Positions 24,466 to 35,555 are shown, numbered from the stretch's first letter. The stretch is DNA of 64,000 bases from Pseudevernia furfuracea (GCA_022315425.1 JAIUPT010000032.1:1166501-1230500), one strand, 5' to 3'. Numbers and translations are program-made. The notes: generated by a model not told the origin, from the sequence alone.

Positions 24466-26882
24466 TTACATCTGTTGCTGCAGCATATGCTGGGACGACA
24501 TCATTTGTGGAGGTGCCATGATGTGACCCGCTCCCATGCCGGTGGTTGGCATTCGCATCGAGGCCGCTGTCATATTGGTCATTGGGCTGTTGGTCAACCC
24601 GTTGGTCAAACCGTTCGACATATAGCTATGGTCCGGCGGTGGTGGAGATTCGTCATCGAGGACTCCAAAATCGTTTTCCTCCGCCTCGAGATCTTCGTCA
24701 CTGTAGGCGCCGACTTCGCCATCGGGACGCGCTTCATGTGTGCGGCGGTGTCTGGGAAAAGGGTTAGTCACCCCTCAGAATGGTCCCCAGCTGAATATAC
24801 ATAACGCATGGACTTACTGAGCAAGGTTATCAGACCGTGAAAAGGCCTTCTGACAGTGCGGGCAGACGTATGGTCGCTCCTGAGTATGGGTCCTCACATG
24901 TCTAAGCGCCGGGGAAATTGTCAGCGGTTGCGCAAATTAAGGGGCAGCTCTTCATGGATTAGATAGCCTAACAAACATACCTTTTGAGATGTTCTAATCG
25001 CTTGAAAAGGCGGCCACAGGTGGGGATTGGGCACGAATGTGATTTGTGTGGGTAAGGACCCACCTCCATCAAAGTCGCACTGCGGGCTCTTCGCACCGGT
25101 CCAGGCCTATCACCTCGAGCAGCTACAGGGCTATTGTCCATCGAATTGGTCATATTGTCGGTTTGATATCCGTTGAAATTGTCCTGTTGAGGGGGAATCA
25201 TACCCATGTTTTGCGGGGCTGGGCTGCCTTCTAGAGTGGGCAATGGCGTGGTATGACGGGACATTTGTTCCAGCATTTCTTTGTGTTGTTGCACAATGTT
25301 GGCGTAACCGTTCATGGGCATAGTCCCGGGTTGTGGTGAGTTATGCTCGCCATCCCCCCCATCTTCTGGTCCAACCGAAGCGGACACGGACCGGCGAAGG
25401 TCACTTTGGCGGTGTGGTGCGTGTGGCATTGCAGCAGTGGCGGTGGTGTTTGTGACACCATTTGCCGCGTTTGGTGGGATAGAAGACCTTCGTCTTCTCT
25501 GCTTGTACGTAGGAGACCCCTCAATGACAGAATAGACATTACTCGAGGGATACCTCTGAGTGGTGTTGTACTGGCCCCCAGACAAATTGGCAGTAGGCAA
25601 ATGCATCATAGGATTGTAGTTTTGAGAGTTATCAGGAATAGCTGTGTAGAGACCAGTGTCCTCATTGGCAATGTATGCTGGCTCTGCTAGATTTTGTGCA
25701 TGCTGAGGCGGAGTGACAGGCTCGAACGACATACCTCGCTGGCTGTAGTCTTCGTATTGCGAAGAAACGAAGGAAGGTGCCGGCGAGTATTCCATGTACG
25801 TGGGCATGGATGTGTGTCGTTGGTGCACTCGTGTGAGCGGAATGCCATTTCGATCATACTGCAATTGTCCATAATCCTGCTCACGCTTAATGAAGTTTGT
25901 TGCAGCGGTAGAAGGCATGGACACTTGCGAATAAGCACCCAGAATTTGCGGTAGCTCTTCAGTGACCGTGGGCATTGTGTTTGGGACCATCTGTGGGGGG
26001 GGCATCGAGTCCACTGCACGCAGGACAGGCGAGGTCGATTGCGAATATGCCGAGCTAGCGTTCAAGGATGAGGTATTTGCTTGTTGACTTTTTGTGAGTT
26101 GCTCGAACAAAGACTGTGAGGAGTCGAACTCGAATGAAAGAGCCGGCTCATTGACTGCCATTGTAGTCGCTTCCTGGCTCATCTTTTCCCTTTTCAAGTC
26201 TCTTTCCAGTGCATCGAGGAAGAGTCGATCATGTGGCACGCTGTACCAATAGAACACCTTCTGTTTCTTTTGCGTTCTGATGCAATTGTTCTTGTACATG
26301 AAGTCGAGGAATGGGCTCTTTGGCTCCTCGAGCGATGCATCGGTGCCAGACTTGAGGTTGCGCAGATCTGAAAAGATGCCCTCCTCGAATTTCTTCGAAT
26401 TCTTCACTGGCCGTCCGAAGGCTTGGAATCGGAAGGAGAGGCACCGCACGATATCTGTACCGGAGATGTGAAACAAGTTGTTCCTGCAAGACATTAGGAC
26501 TGCCTGCCCGATGCTCGACAAGGTGATCAGGCGTCTTACCATAAGACACACGACACGTACTCGCCCGTTGGCAACAGGAACCTCCTGATATACTGATCGG
26601 GGGTCCAGTCCACAGGTGCAGAGATGAGAAAGTATTTGACTGGCAAGGAAGTCAGCCCATGTCCCACAGCGCCCACAGCAAGCATCGCAGAGCAGTGCGC
26701 TCAGCTGTCAACTTCTGGTGCTCGGATGCCATAGCGGGGTGATGCTTACGATTGTCGACCTGCTGCAGTGCGACTCGCGCATCTGGTGGAAGACTCTGTT
26801 GCGCTGCATCAGAGAGCATAAAGGTTTCTGGCTTCTGCGGGGGCGCCATCGCCGTTGAGTTATTTTGAGAATACATTGACAT
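24466..26882 (-). CDS. STE12: Transcription factor Ste12/SteA with C2H2 zinc fingers
   Basis: Terminal transcription factor of the pheromone/invasive-growth MAPK pathway. Model: complement(24466..24751, 24818..24901, 24981..26483, 26540..26639, 26750..26882), 701 aa. The N-terminal STE homeodomain-like region spans about residues 45-165 (KYFLISAPVDWTPDQYIRRF, SGTDIVRCLSFRFQAFGRPV, RTQKKQKVFYWYSVPHDRL). The middle is Ser/Gln/Pro-rich. Two C-terminal zinc fingers follow, one C-x4-C-x12-H-x3-H and one C-x2-C-x12-H-x3-H, split over exons 3-5, then an acidic patch and a Met/Gln-rich end. Zinc fingers are absent from budding-yeast Ste12 but normal in filamentous fungi. Exon 4 is 84 nt, a multiple of three, so skipping it keeps frame. 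Confidence 0.94.
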
Positions 26883-29800
26883 CGCGCGGTGTCACACAGC
26901 AGCTGGCAGACAATTGCTGTAATCCCCTTCAGAAGAATGTTTTGTCCCCGGTGGAGGATGGAGGATGTGCAGTGGGCGGTGCTTGAGGCGGGTCGATACC
27001 AGCTCGCAGCTCGCAAAAGCAGTGTAGGGAAATGGTGAATTAGATGGGTAAGGGTATCAAGGCAGTTTGGAGCGAATGTGAAGAATGTCGGTCTGCAGGT
27101 ACCGGCCTCAAGATGGTTTGAACAGACGCGATGTTGAAATGGTTAACCGCAAAAGTGCAGGGCCTGCCTGTCGAAGTCCGCTTGTTTCCCAACCTCGCAC
27201 CGGCAAGGCTGATGAAAAAACCCGGAAACACTGGCCTGCGGGCGTTTCAGGAGTAAGAAGTAAGCTTAGAAGGAAGTTTGTGAGAATCTGTAGCGACGGA
27301 AAATGAGACTTGGAAGAGAATGGAGGCAAAAGGTGAAGATGTTTGTGATGTCTAGGTTAGGAGTAAGGGAAGGGAAGGGGAAGGGGGGGGAAGCGCTGAT
27401 GTTTTAGAATGGAGTTGGAGCGGTGTTTGAGAGTTGGAATCGAATGTCAAACGGGCCTGGAATTCGGCGGGAAAGAGAGAGTGGAGGGGGAAATGGTGCT
27501 AAGAGCCTACTCAGCCTAGGATTCAGGTTGAATTCGTAGTTAAAACAAGCGCCAAAGAATAAAAAATCAAACCGGGACCCAGGGGGGGCGCGGGGGGGGG
27601 GCACACTATCGAAGAAATGAGCCGGGCTACAAAGTAATAATGGTAGTAAAGTACTACTTTTGGATCATCATCCTTGCTGCTCGCCAACCAATCGCCAATA
27701 ACAATGAACTGGCCCCGACATCGCCATTCTGAATACATAATCACAAGTTCTTGTCTACGCATTGATCATTTATTCTTCCTTCTTGGACTACCAGGTGATC
27801 ATGCGCAAAACGTTGACCTACTCCAACGGCCCCCAAAGCCTGTCATTTGTGCAATTATGCAATGTGTGGTTCGGTGGACTGTGCGGAAATGAGTATATGT
27901 AGCTACTAGAAGCAAAGTCATCCTCACATAAGGCACAGCCAAGCCCAAGAAGCCGAAAATAAAATGCCAACTGCCAAGTCTCCAGCTGACTGGACGACAC
28001 TCTGCAAAAAGCGCCTCTCTCCACCTGTGTCTGATCATTCTGATGAAAGAGCAAGTAGTCATGTAAGGGTTGTACCATACATATTGTTACCTTCAATGCT
28101 TGTCTCGAGTCCTTTCAGTTTGAAGCTGCTGTCATCTTCCACAACTAATGCTCCGGTCAAAGTAGGAAGTGGCTTGCCAAAGTTGGGTCATCGCTGTCGA
28201 CAAGCCACTGGTCCAGCGGCACGCAAAAGGATTGAGGCGTGGTAGGTGCTGCGAGTGATTGGTTTGAGGTTGCAAGTGCGAATCTAAATTTGGGCGCTTA
28301 CAGCCTTCGGGTTAGCCCGTTGCCGAGGTTCTGCCCCCTCACAAAAACTGAAGGTTTCAGAATCATATTACATAAGGTACCAAGCTCGCCTAGAAGGTTC
28401 CAATAATCATGGCAATTGTGATTCGGTGATTCTGCAATCGCATTTTCGGGAGAAAATCAGCGACTGATTAGTTACAACTCATCATTTAGAGATTTACAAC
28501 CCTGACTGATGACACCGCTCCCCAAAGCAAAGGCCATCATGGTGTGGTCCCGCCACGGCACGCTTCTATACAAGCGTGCGATGTCGGCTCGAGCACCACC
28601 CTTGGCGACCGGACTGATGTCAACCTGTCAACAGCGCAAAAGAAATCCCGCTGGCCTTTCCTTTGGGTGATGATTCATGGGATATTCCGGGCTCCCTTGC
28701 TAACAAAAGGACCCTGCCTCGGCGTGCTAACTTGGTGCAGTATAAATCATGCATTATTCTGGTGGCGTGGAGTCGTCAAAGCTAGGTGGTCGGATATATT
28801 AATATACATCATACCAGTCTCCCTCTGCCGTCCCAAACAAAGTGGGACATATCTCCGATTGGAGTGGCTGCGTTACTAGCTACTACACCTGTCTCGCGGC
28901 AATCTATAAACCACGTGTGAACGCAGTTCCCGTCCCCGAAAAAAAGGGGGCCGTAGTCATGATTGTTAATGTTGGCACGAATTGAATTCGACAGAAGCGC
29001 AAGGGCAGAAGATGCCGAGAGAGTTTGGCGAATATAGATGAGGTTGCCTAGCATGAGAAGGTTCAGAATGCACTTACACATGGCTCCACGAGTCCTGGAC
29101 ATTGTAATATTTTTTTTACAGCCTAGCCGAAGTGTGCGTGTTGTTCTCAGGTGGATCTTCACCGCAGCGGGACCAAGCAGGAGCATGTAGTTCCCGCGTC
29201 ATGCTGGGCTGGAAGAGCACGAATGGGATACGGCAGTTTGATCGACGGTCTGAAACCCGAAAATAGGCGCGCCAACACGTTCGCGCAAGTAAGTTTTCCA
29301 GATCAGGAAATATGAATGCCAACACACTTGACCACTTGTGTATTATCAAATTACTAACGAGGTATGGCTGTGAAGCCTGACTTCTTGTGTTGGATTAGTC
29401 TGGAGCTGCTGTTAGTTGATGGGCTCCGCCAACGGCATGAGCAAACCATCTCCCAAAGGCAGTATCCCAGAGCTAAACGGCGATCAACAAGAAAGACAGG
29501 GCACGGAGTAGTATGCAATTGAGGCCTACCACCGCCCACAAGAACCAGTCGCCGTTTGTTGTAAATTCCACTGTTGACTTCCTTGTCTGAGTCCACACTG
29601 TTCCGAAAATCAACTCCCAATCAGCCGTCCCGCTGTCAAGAACGTGCTAAATCGTGCAACTCTTCTCCGGTGCCCGAGCCTGGAGGATATATGCACGCTG
29701 AGAGGGACGTCTAATGGTCAGTCGCTCCGTCGTCGCGCAAAGCTCACTCGCTAAAGGGACCGAGATTGCACCAACCTGAGCAACCATAGTGAAAACATGG

Positions 29801-30203
29801 AGAAATATGATATTCGTTTTTCCATTGTAGACTACCTGCACCATCCTTGCCCATGGAATCTGTGTCTTCTCAGGGCTCTTCGGAGTTAGACATGCCGTAC
29901 AATCGTTCTTTATTGGACGTGCTTTTGGCCGAATGTCGGAAATCACAACTGGGATCCCGCCTTTCATCTTCAGCTATGCTGGGCGCCGAGTTTGCACATG
30001 AACAACGCTACTCTCTACCCTACGAATAACGATTGCTTGACTCCAGAATTCTTGTTAGTCGTCAGTCGAAAGTGCCCACAATAGTAATCAGGGTGGTTTC
30101 AGATGAGTTGTTGTTGGCTGAAACCTCGTATTTTGGACGCCGCACCGATGCGCCAAACTTCATGGCCCAGGGTCCGAGTACGTAGAGCCGAGATATCGAT
30201 AAG
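26883..30203. other. Long intergenic region upstream of STE12
   Basis: 3.3 kb without a supported gene. Part is presumably the STE12 promoter and leader. It contains G-rich tracts (27366-27390 and 27579-27601). A 97-codon frame on the minus strand at about 29102-28809, starting MSRTRGAMCKCIL, and several other short frames show no known motif and were not called. Confidence 0.4.
27366..27390 (+). other. G-quadruplex-type sequence upstream of STE12
   Basis: GGG-AA-GGG-AA-GGGG-AA-GGGGGGGG fits the G3+N1-7 four-tract rule on the plus strand, about 490 bp upstream of the STE12 start codon. The pattern is directly visible; a role in STE12 expression is only inference. Confidence 0.6.
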
Positions 30204-31091
30204 CTACCTTTTGCGTTTTGCAATCTTCTTCGGTCCCTCAATCTCAGCAACGTCTTTCTTACTGAGCTTCAAGATCCCTCCTTGAAACTTGCCAACGCTA
30301 GGCGCACCTATACCCCTCTGTCTTATGGAGTCGCCCTTCTTATGGCTTTTGGCTACCTTTTCAAGGATGATACCATTCTCTTGTGCCTCTCGTCTTCGAA
30401 TATTTTCTTTTTCTGTAGCTTTTGCAGTAATTCCCTTTCTCTGGGCAAGTGGCATCTTCTGCTGCGCAAAGACGGAAGTTTTCGAGCCCATGTCCTGGAG
30501 CCGCAGGTCCAAGGCCTTATGACGGTTTTGACCGGAATGTGACAGCGAGGCTTGTGGTTCCAGCAAATGAGACTCTTTCAGTAGCCGCTGCAGAGCTAGA
30601 TCTTTTTTGAGATTGGCAGCGTCTGTGGATGACTCGTCATTATCCGTTGACGCAGGCTGTTTTTGCTTTGCTGTAGATTTCAAGTCGGTAGCCGAGGATG
30701 GAGGCTTTGCACTCTGCCATGATACATAATGAGCGTAGTATTAGTGGACGACGATGATCTGCGTTCTCACCATGAATGTTTTGAATTCGCCCTTGGAGAC
30801 ATCCGCTTTGGACGGTCCAGAGGTAGCGTGGTGTACAGTCTCTGTATGCTCTTCACCATTTCCCGAAAATCCGTCCCAATCAGACTCCAGGTCTTCGTCA
30901 GACGGCGTGGTATCGAGGTCTTGGACTAGCATTGGGGGAGCAAAGCTTGGCAACGGTTCAAAGGTGGACTCGAAATGCTGCCTGAAGAGAGCCTGCAGAT
31001 TGGTGGAGTCTTCATCTGCAGTAGATTCACGGCTAGTTTCAAGATTAGTTATCTGATCCCGCCGCTTCCTTTTGCCCAGAGTTGGTGCCAT
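30204..31091 (-). CDS. FAF1: Small-subunit processome assembly factor FSAF1/Faf1 (DUF4602)
   Basis: Nucleolar protein needed for pre-rRNA processing and 40S subunit assembly. Model: complement(30204..30713, 30771..31091), 276 aa, intron phase 0. The N-terminus is MAPTLGKRKRRDQ followed by LFRQHFESTFEPLPSF. Exon 1 ends in EFKTFM, exon 2 holds NLKKDLALQRLLKESHLL and the C-terminal signature VGKFQGGILKLSKKDVAEI with a basic tail, the pattern of the yeast Faf1/human C1orf131 family. An ATG at 31115 would add eight residues; 31091 is preferred because family members begin near this basic motif. Divergent from HIS6 with only 140 bp between starts. Confidence 0.8.
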
Positions 31092-31231
31092 TCTGCGGAG
31101 GTAATATGTACTCATAACAGTTCCAGAAAATGAAGAAAATTGACCGGAAGGACGCGGGAGAAAGTTTCTCCGGATCTATGTAAACCTACGACAGCCTCGA
31201 CGAGAATTCTACCTCACTGCAGTCCAGAGTG
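31092..31231. promoter_or_regulatory. Compact bidirectional promoter FSAF1/HIS6
   Basis: 140 bp between the two divergent start codons must serve both genes. I see no TGASTCA-type Gcn4/CpcA site in this stretch, although HIS6 is usually under general amino-acid control. Confidence 0.55.
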
Positions 31232-32123
31232 ATGACACGATTTAGACCATGCATTGACTTGCATTCTGGTCAGGTGAAGCAGATCGTAGGTGGAACTCTG
31301 AGCACGGAAGCTTCCGACCTCAAGACAAACTATGTCTCCAAACTTCCTTCAAGCCATTATGCCCAGCTTTACAGAGATTGTGCACTAAGCGGGGCTCACG
31401 TTATCATGCTTGGCCCCGGAAATGAGACAGCGGCGCAAGAGGCGTTGTCAGCGTGGCCCGGCGCCTTACAATTAGGTGGGGGTATCAACGAAGTAAATGC
31501 AAAGCAGTGGATCGAGAAAGGCGCGGAGAAGGTAGGATTCTTTTCTTTGATGAATGTTGTTTTCATTTGGCTGAGCTCTCTCAGTAGGTCATTGTGACAT
31601 CTTGTTTGTTTCCAGATGCCAAATTCTCTATGAATCACCTCAGTGCGGTCTTGCATGTGCTCAAACAAGACAGAAGCAAGCTAGTGATTGACTTAAGCTG
31701 TCGAAGGCAAGGCGCCAAATGGTTTGTTGCGATGAACAAGTGGCAGACTCTGACCGATATGGAGCTCGATGAAAGTAAGATCTAATCAATGCAAAGATAC
31801 TCTCCCGTGTATACTCACAGACTCTGGCAGAGTCCATAAAGCTACTCGAACCACATTGCTCAGAATTACTGATACATGCCGCTGACAATGAAGGCTTGCA
31901 ACGTGGCATAGACGAGGAACTGGTGGAGAAGCTGGGACAGTGGTGCACTCTGCCGGTGACTTATGCCGGAGGAGGAAAGACCATTGATGACTTGGAAAAG
32001 GTCAAACAACTCAGCAATGGTCGGGTAGACTTAACGATTGGAAGCGCGCTGGATATCTTCGGCGGACAAGGCGTCAAGTTTGAAGACTGCATAGAATGGA
32101 ACAAGCAAAATAGGTCAGGATGA
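31232..32123 (+). CDS. HIS6: ProFAR isomerase His6 (histidine biosynthesis)
   Basis: Phosphoribosylformimino-AICAR ribotide isomerase (EC 5.3.1.16), the HisA-family (beta/alpha)8 enzyme at the fourth step of histidine synthesis, cytosolic. Model: join(31232..31531, 31588..31774, 31831..32123), 259 aa, matching yeast His6 in length. Motifs: FRPCIDLHSGQVKQIVGGTL with the N-terminal catalytic Asp, LQLGGGINEVNAKQWIEKGA, KVIVTSCLFPDAKF across intron 1, VIDLSCRR, and the phosphate-binding C-terminal VTYAGGGKT and LTIGSALDIFGG. ATG 31232 follows a GTG in frame. Confidence 0.93.
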
Positions 32124-32869
32124 GCTGCAAGAACAAAGATACTTGGACCGTATGCCAGCTCTGAGCAATGCCTCTACCTGTGGTATGTGTTTAAATACCA
32201 TACCTTTCCTTGAGAGATTTCACGTGTTGTCTGGAACATAGCCTTTCAATGGACATTACCTCTTCAGACCACGCAATTCCGTGGAAATCCCCTCCCCGAT
32301 TGTTCCTTTCCTGTTTCATGTCAAAAATTCCCTTCGGATGGCCTTGTTGTTGGCCATGAAACCGGCCTTTGCTAGCTCTTCAATCAGAACCCTTTCTTCA
32401 ATTTACGTTGTACCTGCTTGAGTGTGTTCGCTTTAGCGCAATTGAAATGCAGTCAACCCAATCAATCTTTCCTTCGGTCAGACTATGCATGTTCAAATTG
32501 CCAATTTCAATCGCATTAGCCCATGCTTTGGATACATTATTGAGGCATCAATTGAGTTTAGCATTACAGTATGCTTTGGTCCAAAGAAATGGTAAGAGGC
32601 AATAATCGTTTTATATTAGTGGACCAACCTCGCAAGTCCCGGTCGGCCCAGAGAGCTGCCCTCGGAGCAGGTTAGCGAGGCTGGGGCTAGTCTTGTGGGT
32701 CTCTCGGAGATATCGGCGCATGCACAAAAATATGTCGACTTTCACGGACGTTCACGCTTCCAGTGGGGTTTGAATTGGCCTCATATGAAGAATAAGACTT
32801 TGAAGTTATTCATGACATACTCTGCTTTACTTTGTCCCCAAGAACATTACTGCTTGCAACCAATTTACC
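32124..32869. other. Intergenic, HIS6 to dienelactone hydrolase
   Basis: No gene seen. The stretch is relatively AT-rich, and includes the upstream region of the hydrolase. Confidence 0.4.
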
Positions 32870-33616
32870 ATGGCGGGAGTGGGTAAAGCATGCTGCACAT
32901 TACCAGCAGTGACAACATCCAATTACACGCCCAAGGGTAAACATGAAACTTTCGCTGGCTTAAAGACATATGTCACCTCCTCTACCTCACCAATTCGTGG
33001 TCTAGTCGCCGCATATGATGCCTTCGGCTTCCATCCGTCGACAAGTCAAGGCGCAGACCTGCTGGCCGAAACCCTCGATGCTGTCGTCTTAATGCCGGAT
33101 TTCCTCGAGGGCGGGCTTCCCCTTGACATCCACCCACCAGATACAGAGGAGAAGAAAAGTATTCTGATGGACTTCATGACAAACAGAGCAGACCCACCAC
33201 GGCATACTGCGACGCTGCTTGAAGTCCAAAAGGAAGCAGAAGAGCAATGGCCCAGCGTCAAAGGCTGGGGTGCCTATGGCTTCTGTTGGGGAGGAAAGGT
33301 CACTGCGCTTGCTTCTGGTCCTGGCACACCGTTCAAAGCTGCGGGAACTGCACACCCGTCCTTCATAGCTAAGGAAGACGCTGAGAAGTTGACGATTCCC
33401 TATATTTGCTTGTTTTCAAGCCAGGATGGCTCACCGGAGCAGATGGCTGAGTACGAGGAGACATTAAAGAAAGGGAAGGAGAACAAGGTTGGGAGCTATG
33501 CTTCTATGCAGCATGGCTGGATGGCAGCGAGAGCGGACTTTGAGAACAAGGAGATTCTGAAGGAGTTTGAGCGGGGGTACAAGCAGTTGGCGACTTTTTT
33601 TGCGAAGCATCTCTAA
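32870..33616 (+). CDS. Dienelactone hydrolase family protein
   Basis: Cytosolic alpha/beta hydrolase of the DLH family, 248 aa, single exon, ATG in a CCATGG context. Catalytic triad candidates are visible: Cys in the nucleophile elbow GAYGFCWGGKV, Asp in FSSQDGSPEQ and His in MQHGWMAARADF. An N-terminal YDAFGFHPSTSQGADLLAE and VLMPDFLEGG are typical of fungal members related to yeast Aim2. The natural substrate is unknown; DLH enzymes hydrolyse lactones in aromatic catabolism, but many fungal paralogues have no assigned role. Confidence 0.9.
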   Translation: MAGVGKACCTLPAVTTSNYTPKGKHETFAGLKTYVTSSTSPIRGLVAAYDAFGFHPSTSQGADLLAETLDAVVLMPDFLEGGLPLDIHPPDTEEKKSILMDFMTNRADPPRHTATLLEVQKEAEEQWPSVKGWGAYGFCWGGKVTALASGPGTPFKAAGTAHPSFIAKEDAEKLTIPYICLFSSQDGSPEQMAEYEETLKKGKENKVGSYASMQHGWMAARADFENKEILKEFERGYKQLATFFAKHL

Positions 33617-34266
33617 CAGTGTGCCCGGCCCGAGAGACCTAACAAGATCGCAAATGTGAAAACTTCGTCCTCAGGCTTTGCTTGGAAGCGACTGCCTAAT
33701 TACTTGGGTTGCGCAATTGACCAGAAGACTACAAAAAGGGAGGGCCTTGATGTCTGGAACAGAACTGTGTGTCAGGAATCGCTTTCATGAAAGGTTGGGG
33801 GCGTTAAAACATGGTGGGTGGAACGAAACGGTATTACCGTAGCACAGACATCCGACTTTTTTCACACACTCCATAGTTTCATGTTCAACAACATTATCAC
33901 GGACAGGTTACGACCCGCTTGCAGCGTCGACTGTAGGCAGTTCTACCACCATCAGCCTTGTCATCTTCTTCGTCTCCACCATCTCTATTAATAGGGGATA
34001 ATTTATCCATCATTCCTACATTGATTTCGACTTTCTGACGTTGCACCAACTCTGACCACCCCACCAAGCGCAGTATCTTTCCTCTTGTTTGCATCGACTA
34101 CTAAGACCATTCTCCCATATCCCAGATCATGGCGGCCAATATTAGCAAAGACTAGGTCCCGGCATACACGGGCCAAGACAATCGGGCATCGACGAGTGGT
34201 GGCATCGCAAAAACTTCCACAACTCTAGCTACCAAACCAAACCAAACCACTCAACGCGATGCTATT
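33617..34266. other. Intergenic upstream of the LTR element
   Basis: Nothing recognisable apart from (AACCA)n at about 34232-34249 and the last codons of the open frame that continues beyond the LTR insertion. Confidence 0.4.
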
Positions 34267-34271
34267 GCATG

Positions 34272-34403
34272 TTTTGGGATATGCTGCAGCCCTGTGTTGT
34301 AGCTACTCCGCACGGTGGCAAATGAGGTGGCAAACATGGCTATATAAGTAGCCTTCACATCATTCCATAGAATCAATCAATCCTCTTCTCATAGATCTCA
34401 ACA
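34272..34403 (+). repeat. 5-prime LTR
   Basis: 132 bp, starting TTTTGGGATATG (mutated from the TGTTGGAATATG of the other copy) and ending CTCAACA. It contains GGCTATATAAGTAG, a TATA-like box, followed about 40 bp later by the LTR end. About 96% identical to 35556-35687. Confidence 0.88.
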
Positions 34404-34405
34404 GA

Positions 34406-34415
34406 TTATGAGCCC
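34406..34415 (+). other. Primer-binding site, half-tRNA(iMet) type
   Basis: TTATGAGCCC begins two bases after the LTR end. It is complementary to GGGCUCAUAA of the eukaryotic initiator-tRNA anticodon stem-loop rather than to a tRNA 3-prime end, the arrangement known for Drosophila copia and yeast Ty5. Confidence 0.6.
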
Positions 34416-34442
34416 TCGTGCAACTGCTGCACAGTCAATTTG

Positions 34443-34590
34443 ATTCAAGTTATTCAAGTTATTCAAGTTATTCAAGTTATTCAAGTTCTTCAAGTCCCAC
34501 AAGTCCCACGAGAAACAGTCACTCGTGTTCAGTCCTAACGAGGTCAACTCGTTGTCTCAGTCTTAACGAGGCCAACTCGTTGTCCCAGTC
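34443..34590 (+). repeat. Tandem repeats in the element leader
   Basis: Two arrays between the primer site and gag. The first is a nonamer TTCAAGTTA in four perfect and two diverged copies (34443-34496). The second is two copies of a 30-bp unit CAGTCYTAACGAGGYCAACTCGTTGTCYC (about 34531-34590), ending at the gag ATG. Both lie in the expected untranslated leader. Confidence 0.75.
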
Positions 34591-35502
34591 ATGTCTACAA
34601 AAGACTTTAGTTCAACACGTCAAATCGACGCCCTGACCGAGGAAAACTTTGGTTTATGGTTCGTCAACATTCGAGCCGAGCTTCGTTCAAAGAAGCTTTG
34701 GAAGTACACTCAAGAGATATACGAGTCGGAAGAAGTCAATACAGAAGAAGGAAATACGAAGAAAACTCCACAACTCTCTAAGAAAGCACAGAAGGAAATG
34801 AAGGATTGGGAAGAGAAATCTCAGGAGGCCGCCGATGTCATGACACCCACAATCAGTTCAGGTATTCAACAAAAGCTTACGGAGGCCGAGTTCAACGACG
34901 GCTATCTCATGCTTACAAGACTACGAATTCTCTTGCAGCCCACAGGATTCTCGGAGTTCATGCGTCTCTCAAAGCAATACTACACAGTCAAATTCGGGTC
35001 ATTCAAGACGGTCCCAGAGTACCTTACCTATATCAAAGTCCTCGAAGAAAAAATTGATGCCACGAAGGTTATTCTTGATACGAACAATCGTACAATTCTC
35101 TGTCTCTCCATGTCATTATCATAAGAATATCAATATCTCGTTCAAATTTGGGCAGTCACACCATCAATCACAGCTGAAAAAGCACGTCAAATGGTTCTCG
35201 AAGCAAGTCGATAACACGACCAAGCTCTACATAATACTTCAGACCTCGCTTTTACTAGATCTCAGGCCATGAGGGCTGAAAATCGAGAGAAATGCGAGCA
35301 TTGCGGATTCACAAATCACCCGAGCAACAAATGCTTCACCAAGTTTCCAGAAATAGCACCGGATTGGTTCAAAGACAAAATGAAGGAACAGGCAAAAGGA
35401 AAAGGAAAGGGCGCCGAGCGAGCACAGGAATTTCAGGCCAAAGCCAAGATGGCTAGAGGTGACGATTTTGAAGACAATCATGGTACACATATCTCATGTT
35501 AG
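34591..35502 (+). pseudogene. Copia-type gag with two in-frame stops
   Basis: One continuous frame from ATG 34591. UBN2/gag-type part: IDALTEENFGLWFVNIRAEL, WEEKSQEAADVMTPTIS, LSKQYYTVKFGSFKTVPEYL, EYQYLVQIW. A CCHC zinc knuckle follows near 35290 (CEHCGFTNHPSNKC, C-x2-C-x4-H-x4-C), then a Lys/Gly-rich tail. Stops interrupt it at 35122-35124 (before EYQYLV) and near 35209; both sides share the frame, so they are point changes rather than shifts. Other copies in the genome may be intact. Confidence 0.8.
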
Positions 35503-35555
35503 CCCCATTCTGCATCATGGGGATGTCGTAGCGGTCGTGCTGCATCATGGGGGTG

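Noticed and set aside
28809..29186. Possible small secreted protein on the minus strand
   Set aside because: The 97 residues from its internal ATG have no clear signal-peptide cleavage site, Cys pattern or family resemblance.
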